From Actinostola sp. cb2023 (Eukaryota; Cnidaria; Anthozoa; Actiniaria; Actinostolidae): DNA of 64,000 bases. The translations under genes were made by a program, and so were the position numbers. The stretch is taken from positions 186,001-250,000 of the forward strand of contig JAUJYZ010001259.1 of NCBI GenBank assembly GCA_033675265.1. The letters are read 5' to 3'. Shown here piece after piece: positions 36,144-46,200 of this stretch (the stretch's first letter is position 1; each line of letters opens with the position of its first letter). The notes under the pieces were generated by a model. The model was not told the DNA's origin, did not search any database, and was given only the letters and a program-made list of their open reading frames with translations.

Positions 36144-39100
36144 TTACTGAATATCGGTGCATTTTATAATTTGTTGGTGCATGGTTAACTTAGTCGTCAT
36201 CGTGTCTAGTTAATTATGATCAAGAACAATATCAAACAATCCAATGGATATTGTTCACAATATTACAGGAAACTCATGTATGGAATCACTTACCAATATC
36301 GAAGTCTCCAGGATGCGTTAAATTTGCTGGGGTATATCTGGGATGTATCAGAATCTCCAGTACTTTAAGATGTTTTTCCGATCTTTCGATCTTGCGAAAT
36401 GAATGCTCCCCCAGTCGCACGATCCACTCTGATGGATTGGTTGATGTAAAATGGCCTGCAAATTAATGGATCCAATATATAAATGAATTATATTGAATAG
36501 AGTTGTGCGGGTCCTGACAAGAATCACGTACATGACTCGATCAGTGCTAACGCTGTGTCCTGGCATGAGAACGATATTGAGCTATATTGGTAACGTATTA
36601 TAAAATATGATGTGAGATTTTTATTTTCTTCCTTCGATATCTTTTTACATTTTTCTCTTGCCCTACTCTTGCTTTATTTCTTTCTTCCTTTCTTTCTGTC
36701 ATCCTTTCTTCCTTTCTTCCTTTCTTTCTTTCTTTCTTTCTTTCTGTCTGTCTGCCTTCCTTCCTTCCTTTCTTCCTTCCTTTCTTTCTTTCTTTCTTTC
36801 TTCTTTCTTCAATATATTCGTTTCCAATATTGACAGTTTTAGTTTTCAATTTGCGTGATAAGAGTTTACAGTGCAACTACACCAACCAATGCCACCCAAA
36901 CAAATTTTGAATCAAATTTTCTAATCACATTTGTGACGCTGAATAACAGAATGATGTCGAATTCTACATTTTAAACTGTTTCTTGTTCACTCTTGATCAT
37001 ATACATACACATATAAAGTAAAATATATGCTTTTAAAGCGAAAATTTGACAATTTGTGCAGATTCTATTGTTTAAATACTCAATTGTGATTGGATAATTT
37101 GTATGAAAATTTGCTTGGGTGGCCTTGGTTAGTGTAGTCGCACTGTAACCTATAATGTTTAGTCTTACTACGGCTTATTTCAAATTACTTGCAATTGAAT
37201 TATCGTGATCATTCATTCATTCATTCATTCATTCGGTATTGGAATACTTTGATTATATAATCATAGGGTGTACAGGCCCGTAGCCAGACCAAAATCTCTC
37301 CCGAGGCACTTCTGTCAGTGCTGCCAAAATTTTATATCTGCACATTAGACTGTATATAGTTAATCGAAGATAAATGAGAAGGCCAACCTTCCGACGTCCA
37401 TACATTCGTTCGCTATCTGTACAATATTACGATATTGTAATTAGTAATTAATTAAATACTATAATAAACATCTCAAAAATTGAACGATTTGACGTAATAT
37501 AATTAACTATCGAGTCTTAATGATTATACAGTGTTTGTCTCTGACTTCTGTTTTTTTAAATAAAAATATAAAAATAAAAAATAAAAAACAGAGACAAGTC
37601 AGAGACAAACACTGTATAATCAATAATGTATCGTAAACCTGACTGCAACTTCTAGATATATAACTATCGAGTCGTTTTCGTATAAGTGGGAAGTAGATAC
37701 GGTACGGTTCACGTGCCGTGCGGTGACCGTGATGTGACCAAGCATTCTGATTGGCCGGTTGAGCAATGATTTTGCGCGCTGTGATTGGTTGAATAGATGT
37801 CTTCGATTCCGTACCATAACCCCGTACTGTAGGTTTCCCACTCATACGCCGACTCTATTGCCTACGATAATAGACCGATAAGCAAGTTTGTTATTATAGA
37901 ATACATCAAAACCACATACTTAACTCTACCGACGTTTCGAGCGTATGTTTTCGTTGGTGACGTAAAACAAGAACAAAAACCACAAAAATCTATGATTCGA
38001 AACGTCAGTATATTTAAGCACAGTCTATTGTTCTTACCACTGCCTCTATCAGACGCATTGAACTGGGAGGCAGGAAAATATTCTGTAAAAGTTTCTGTGA
38101 ACAAAAATCTGAACTAAATCTCATGTTAAACTGTCTGCGTTTTTTTTTTTTTTTTACTTATTTTACTTATTACTTTTCCTTTAATGTTAGTTTACTTAAG
38201 CTTCTTTTACTTTAAACTTTATTAGCATTTAAATGCTTCTTACGCTTATTTATATTAGACATTTTATGTATCATTTTATCGGCATTTGAAATATTATCAT
38301 TATCTTTATTTTAATATATTGATATTACTGTTTTTCATTATCTTTACCTTATTACCGCTTTTATTTATGTAATGATACAGTCATTCAAAAGAGTATTTCT
38401 GTGTATAGAATACTAAAAGAGCTGTTAAATGATTTTCACTGTTGATAATAGGGTAAGTGCCTAAATGAGATGATGGCCAATCATGGCACAGTTCTTATGA
38501 TTCTCACAGAAATTCAACCCTTTTGCGAAAGACTGTAATCAAGACAGCATTAATTACTTATGATGTGCAATCGTATATATATATATATATTTATCCAACA
38601 TCATAGAAATTACAGCCAATCAGAGAGCAGAATTGTCGTTGCATATTTTGTGGTATTCTATGATTCCTTCCCATGATGCAATGCAGTCGTGCTTGTTCTG
38701 GTATTTTCTATGATGTGGGATGAATGAGTTATGCGTTGGTTTTTCGTTGTATTCCATGGAATACCCTACTTGCCGCTTTTCTATGCCTCGCCTGAAGGTT
38801 CGTGGGTATAATGTATTCAAGTGAAGTGTGGGATATTCCATGGTCTACAACTCTAACCCATAAATGCTTTATAATAAAATAGTCCAGTCATTCTACGGTT
38901 TAAGTTGGAACAAATTGCAACAGAAAGTTTCTCATCGCTATTCAACCAAGATGGGTTACCTAAACAACATACTAAAAGTCCTCAAAAATCCCTTCGGTGG
39001 AACATGCCGAAAATTAGGATTAAAGATTTCGTGGTTTCACCACAGGGATCCCGCGTCGAGCAAAATAAATTATATTTGAAAAAATACCTTTGTACAACTT

Positions 39101-42100
39101 TTTTCTTTGATTTTTAATTGCCAAGATCTTCAATAGTATTTTTGTTGTGTTTGAAGTTACTTTATTAACACAAAAGTGCTTGAGATTGCAGGGGAATGTC
39201 CCTAGACCATGACCCTTACCACAGGGATCCCAATACGTAGAAAATTGAATTTTCAATCAAAAAATCGATTTCCTGCATTGTGTTTGATTGTTTATTGGTT
39301 ATTCGTTGCGTTGTATAGCCAAATTAGTCTATTCTAAGACTGTTTAACACTAATGAATATTATTAATCAACTATTGAAATACAATAATGATAATAGAGTT
39401 GTTTTCGTATGGGTGGGAAGCCTACGGTACCGTTACGCTCACGGTACAGAATCGAACACATTATATTCAACCAATCACACTACTGCACGATGATGGCGCG
39501 ATACGGTCACTTCATGGCACGAGTACCGTAACTACTTCCCACTCATACGAAAACGACTCTAATTGGTTGCATTAAGGTTATATTTATAACTGAAGTAATA
39601 ATAAAGTCACATAATAATGATGATAATGACCATAAGATAAAATATTATACCAAGCAGAATTAAGATAATAGAATATTGTTAGTCAGACTCATCCAAACCA
39701 AGGTCTGCCGGGCGTGCTGGAGTTAGAATAACTTTGGCCTTTGCATGTACCATATGCAGCCGAGCAATCCATGTTGTACTACTTCTGTCACGTACACCTG
39801 CAAGTGCTACCTGATCTGACTTGCAGCCATCTGATCATCTCAAGTAGTGCGCTATGGGCTGGTGGTAATTCAGCTAGGATATGAAGTAGCTTCCCATCCG
39901 TTAAGTGCCATCCCCAGTCAACTGACTGCTGTTCGCAACCTTCACTCCATCCCTGGATCTGGTAGTACACACGTAGACTTGTGGTATTGCAGCAGTAGCT
40001 GATGTGGGTGGAAGGCTTTCAAGTTGAACAAATTACGACCCAGTGGCTACCTTTTGGCAAAAACGGGTGTATCGTAGAGAGTCTGCAATTAGCCTCTCCT
40101 CTGAACCATCACTGTACAAAGAGAGAAGCGCTTTCTCTCCTGCCACAAAGATGTCTTCCTTTGTAGTTATACCCGCTGGTCGATCAAATATTTCTGCTTG
40201 TTGAAGGAATCTGCATGTAATCTGTTTCAATCATTTTTAAAGCTGATGCAAAGCATAAAATGTGTGCAAAAACTTATGGTGTAGTAATACGGGCAACAAA
40301 ATCGTGCAACTTGTCGCGCAACATTGTTCAGATTCATTATTGATTATTAGTGTTTGTCTCTGACTTCTGTTTTTTCATATTTTCTATATGAAAAAACAGA
40401 AGTCAGAGACAAACACTAATAATCAAGAATGTATCGTAAACCTGACTGCAACTTCAAGATATATATATCATTGTTCAGATTGTTGCGTTGCAAGTTGCAG
40501 AGCAATGTGTCTCGTATTACCATCGTTCGCGCAACTTGTCGCGCAACAAATTAAATTTTCAGTGTTGCAGATTGCAAAACTTTGTTGCATGAAGTAGAAA
40601 GAGCTTCTACTTTGCGCAACAAAGTTTTGCAACCTGCAACACGAAAATGTGTTGCGCGTCAAGTTGCGCGAATGATGGTAATACGAGAAACATTGCTCTG
40701 CAACTTGCAACAATGTTGCGCGACAAGTTGCACGATTTTGTTGCCGTATTACTACACCATAAGTTTTTGCACACACTGGCATCTAGGGCAGACTTTGTCA
40801 TCTTTATGTTCCATGCTCTCCTGATCTGTGACCTAATGGCTTGGGCTCTTGCTTGAAGAACAGGCTGTGCGAATCCACTTCAACATAATAAATGAATAAA
40901 TAAATAAACTTTATTTATATAGCGCAAAATATGTAATATTCTAAAGCGCTTAGCAATAAAAACAAAATTATAAAAAACTATATATATAATAATAACAAAT
41001 CACATTAAGATCAGTAAGCTCATAAAAATTATATCAGAAATCGGAAAAATGTCAGAATGAAAACTAAAGCTAGTGTACCTGTTAGTCTTACTGTGTTATC
41101 ATGTTGAAGTGGATTCACACGGCCTGTTCTTCAAGCCAGAGCCCAAGCCAAGGCCACAGAACAGGAGAGCACATGGATCATAAAGAGGACAAAGTCTGCC
41201 CTAGGTGCCAATGTGTGCAAAAACCTATTGTTTCTGCATGCAATTCTAGGGTGCGACACAACATCACGGCTCCATGGGATTGGCAAAGCATTAGCTTTAA
41301 AAATATTGAAACAGATTCCATGCAGATTCCTTCAACAAGCAGAAATATTTGATCGACCAGCGGATATAACTACAAAGGAAGACATCTTTGTTGCAGGAGA
41401 GAAAGCACTTCTCTCTTTGTACAGTGATGGTTCATAGGAGAGGCTCTCTACGATACACCCGTTTTTGCCAAAAGGTAGCTGACTGCGGATCGTAATTTGT
41501 TCAACCTGAAAGCCTTCCACTCACATCAGCTGCTGATGCAATACCACAGTCTACGTGTGTACTACCAGATCCAGGGATGGAAAGAGGTTGCGAACAGCAT
41601 GTTGACTGGGGATGGCACTTATCGGATGGGAAGCTACTTCATATCCTAACTGAATTGCCATTAGCGCACTACTTGAGATGATCAGATGGCTGCAAGTCAG
41701 ATCAGGTAGCACTTGCAGGTGTACGTGCAAGAAGTACGACCTGGATTGCTCGGCTGCATGTGGCCGTACATGCAAAGGCCAAAGTTATTCGCACGCCAGA
41801 CGTTGGTTTGGATGAGTCTGACTAACAATATGTTTTAGTTGTATTAAGCTTATCTTAATATTCTGATTAGTATAATATTTAATCTTATGGTCATTATATC
41901 ATAATTATTATCATTATTGTATTTCAATAGTTGATTAGTATTAGTCATTAGTGACTAATTTGGCTAAACAACGCAACGAATAACCAAGAAACAATCAAAC
42001 ATAAAGCAGGAAATCGATTTTTTGATTGAAAATTCAATTTTCTACGTATTGGGATCCCTGTGGTAAGGGTCATGGTCTAGGGACATTCCCCTGCAATCTC

Positions 42101-43254
42101 AAGCACTTTTGTGTTAATAAAGTAACTTCAAACACAACAAAAATAATATTGAAGATCTTGGCAATTAAAAATCAAAGAAAAAAGTTGTACAAAGGTATTT
42201 TTTCAAATATAATTTATTTTGCTCGACGCGGGATCCCTGTGGTGAAACCACGAAATCTTTAATCCTAATTTTCAGCATGTTCCACCGAAGGGATTTTTGA
42301 GGACTTTTAGTATGTTGTTTAGGTAACCCATCTTGGTTGAATAGCGATGAGAAACTTTCTGTTGCAATTTGTTCCAACTTGACCCCAAAAATTTCATAGG
42401 ATGACTGGACTAAAACGTTTCTATGACTCAGTAGAGCCAACCAATGAGGGTTTATCACGTAATTTCAAAACTCATAGGACAAAAAAATGATTATCATAGC
42501 TGGAAAACGCTCGTTGAAATTAGTAAAAATGTGAAGTTTGGAAAAGATCGCTTCACAAATTGCGACGATATGAATTAAAAAATAAATCGAAAACCTTTGT
42601 TGGAGGCAAGAGTTGCCAAGCGTAAATTTCCAAAGGTTTTCATATAAAATTTCGATTTTTGAAAATTCATATCTTCGCAATTTGTGAAGCGATCTTTTCC
42701 AAACTTCACATTTTTACTAATTTCAACGAGCTCTTTCCAGCTATGATAATCATATTTTTGTCCTATGAGTTTTGAAATTACATGACAAACCCTCCTTGTT
42801 TTTGTTGTAGAACAGTGTTGAACTCTCACCACAAGTCACAGTAGCTACGTACGATGAGTTGCTTCAAGTTCACAACCTCATGAAGGGGGCAAATCAGTGC
42901 TGTGGACGGGGACGGGAGGGTATACGTATAGGGGTGGGATAACGCTGTTGATATGACTTACTAAAGCAGTGAGCAGCAGTAAGGACCCAAGATGACTTGA
43001 TCAATGCACCTCCACATCTGTGCTGCGTACCGTTCAAGAAGAATGCAGCCTGCCAAGGCCAAGCTCCTTTCTCGCTTACGTGTCCCCCGACAATACGACG
43101 CTTGCGGTGCAGTTTTCGGCCACAGCTTTCTACAAACAATAAACATACACAACATATAAATAGATTGGTGGGTACAATAATTCAATACAGTGAATGGGCA
43201 GCATTTGGTATTTACCAAATCAGTGAATAGCAATTTTGTCGCGTTTTGATTGGA

Positions 43255-43293
<39 letters not shown>

Positions 43294-46200
43294 GGACTGA
43301 CGAGATTCAAAATGGCGTCTCGTTTCGCTACAGCTACAGCTACAGCTACAGCTACAGCTACAGCTACAGCTACAGCTACAGCTACAGCTACAGCTACAGC
43401 TACAGCTACAGCTACAGCTACAGCTACAGCTACAGCTACAGCTACAGCTACAGCTACAGCTACAGCTACAGCTACAGCTACAGCTACAGCTACAGCAGTA
43501 CATTTTTTATCCAACTGATTTGGTAAATACTAAAACAATTATCCCCCTCAGTGTCGGTGAATAGTGGTGAATATTTACCTTGCCGCTCGAGGACACGCGG
43601 CTCGATAAATATCCACCACTACTCACCTCCTCTTCGGGGAATAATTGTTCAATATTTTCAATGCAATTAGGCGCCGAATATGTAGAATACCTAGTCGGCA
43701 GTTTGGTCTTTTGTTCCTGACTTCGGTGCCTTTGATTCTTTTGCCAGTCGTTGGACTCACACACCAACATTTCTTGGCTGAACCACTACACTGGATTCGC
43801 TTAAATTTCCCATTTGTCTTACATCGAGGCACGAATACTCCACGCTTATTTTTCTGTTGTTGACGAAGTCGTTTCTTACGGCACTTGGTTTTGATTTCCA
43901 CAGCTACAGTTGAGACATAGAATAGCAGAAATAAATAAATAAATAAAAAATGTCGGTTCTTATACAGCCATTCTCAAAAAGGTTGTCCAGATGAAAAGAC
44001 TACAATACTATAGGTAAATTCATTGGCTGACGAGGGAATTCCACGTTGAATTCACGAGAAAAGGCGATATCGCACAAGTCGCGTTGCGACGAGTGCGATA
44101 TCGCCTTTTCGAGTGAATTCCACGTGGAATTCACGAGTCGGGCCAATGAATTTTCCTTGAATCGTATAGCATTTATGCAAAGCAAAAACAAAACAAAACA
44201 GAAAAACAAAAAATGCATGTTTACTAACTGAGCGCACGGGGAAACCATTCAACAGCCGCCGTACAAAAATAGCGAGCAAATAGGAATCGAGCTGTGGGCT
44301 CGCTGTGGGCATGAATGAAAAATCCAAACTTACTTCACGACTTCCCCGGCTTGCATCGTGACTCGTGGTGACTGAACGGCTAGGTTCATTTTATTGTAAA
44401 ACAAGCAAAACAATAGTACTTTTACCCTTTTCTTGTCAACAAATGGAAAGGATAATCGTCATGTTAGCGTTTTGGAGGAATATTGAACCGCTCGCTTGAC
44501 ATTATGCAGCTTATTTTATCCTGACTTGGAGTTGGAGAGTCAACGTTTGAACCTCGTTTCACTGGTTTAATAGAAAAAGTAAGTACTAAAAGGTTTTAAA
44601 AGCTAACAAATCTTTATTTGTAAATACAATCAAGAACACTGGTTGCTTTAATTATCTTTACAACGTTTGCACTTTTTGATTAAGGATTTGAACAGTTCTC
44701 AATCTCAGTTCAGGAGATAAACTAACTTTTAAAAGCCTAACTGTTTTTCAAACGAGTAATGTTGATTCAGTGGGTTCTGAAACCTTTTTTCTTTTTTCTT
44801 TAAAATCGGCTTGAAAATACAATGCAAGTGTTTTTGGACTAAATGAAGTCAAAGTTGTTTGTCTCACTCAGCTGTCTTACATCTAACAGCAAATAACTTA
44901 ACGGTGATTTACACTTGATTGCAGGTTGATGGAAATGGTAATCGGGGAATTATTAAATGTGACATCAGAGAATAATCCCGCAAGAGCACCTGTAGGAAAA
45001 GGAGTAGAACTGTTATCTTTAGCTGTGTTTTCTACACTCTGAGAGGCAAGACTACGTGCGTTTTCAATTTCTACAAGCACATTTGAAGCCGAAGAGCGGC
45101 TGTCACCGTTGGCCGTTGCATTTGTTGTGGTGCTGTTTGCTGTGCTAAATCCAGCGAGATGATTAGACATCCTCCGTTGCTTCTCCAGCGGATTATGGCT
45201 GTAACTTGAAATTGATTCAGGGTTAGCATGACCTGTCAGTTCACATATTTCAAGTGGATGAAAGTCGTCACGAAGCGACTGGATCACTGTTTTGCGGCCA
45301 GATGAGTTGCTGTATTTGCCATCCAATCCAGCTGTTGTAGCAATGATCTTCATCTGTTTTGCCAGTGTATTGCGACCAACTGGAGACGCCTTGAACCAAA
45401 CATCTCCTTCTGGTGGCTTTTTATCACCTATTGGGGTCAAGAAGAAGTTTGGTGGTACATTTTCTCCTTGTGGACGATGACTGGCGTACTCCACAAACGC
45501 TCTGTAAGGATCTCTTTCTCCGCCGTCCGTCCTCCATATTTTGTTGTTGTATTTTCTGGCTCTTTTACGTGCAGCTCCGTCGTCTCCTTGCCTGTTCTTC
45601 GTCTGTCTCTCTGTATATTCTACATACTGGTCTGTGATGGCAAAATCCAGGATCTGGCAATCGTGTTGTTCTTGTACAGCCCTCATGCCTAAATGCAGCC
45701 TAAATGGGTCATATTAATCCACCACACAAGGTGAAGGAGAGCTCTTGGATTATGGAGGCCAATGGCACCTGACGACCACATCTTTTCTAATTCCTCATCC
45801 TCTACTGGTAATGCCGCGTTTGGTTTGTTTCCCAAACCATTCTTTTTGAGGTGTTTCTTTTTGGCGGATAAGATTTTTGCGACTTCTTCAAATTCAAGCA
45901 TCGAGGATTTCTCAAGGTCGAAGTTGTCAACAGCTGGTGGACATGGCCGATCTAGGAAGTATCTTCGCAATCCATTGCGGTAAGTTTGTAGCGAACCAGG
46001 CTCGTATTCTTTTCCTTTGTTTCCGTTTCCCATCTGCCTTATTTCCAAGAAAAAGTGCTTTAGTAAGGGTGGGGCTTCTTCTTTGCCAATTGTGTTTAAA
46101 TCCAAGTCTTCGCCATGTTTTTCTTTGTACCACTTCTCAAGTCGGCGGACTGCTGTTGCGGTACTTCTTTTTGTATTTTTTGCAACCATTTCATCTACAA

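Larger units (their letters stand above)
38879..40890. repeat. Left arm of a large inverted repeat in intron 4
   Basis: This arm is matched in inverted order by 41100-42412. Matching blocks include GTTGGAACAAATTGCAACAG, CCACAGGGATCCC, the coding-like remnant at 39690-40235 and the stretch 40760-40890. This arm is longer because it has gained a MITE (39392-39562) and a TTAA element (40278-40758) absent from the right arm, so those came later. The centre (40890-41100) is about 210 bp. Confidence 0.88.

Noticed and set aside
43212..43526. Ala-Thr, Ala-Val, Cys-Ser and Tyr-Ser repeat proteins
   Set aside because: All are frames of one hexanucleotide repeat within intron 3.
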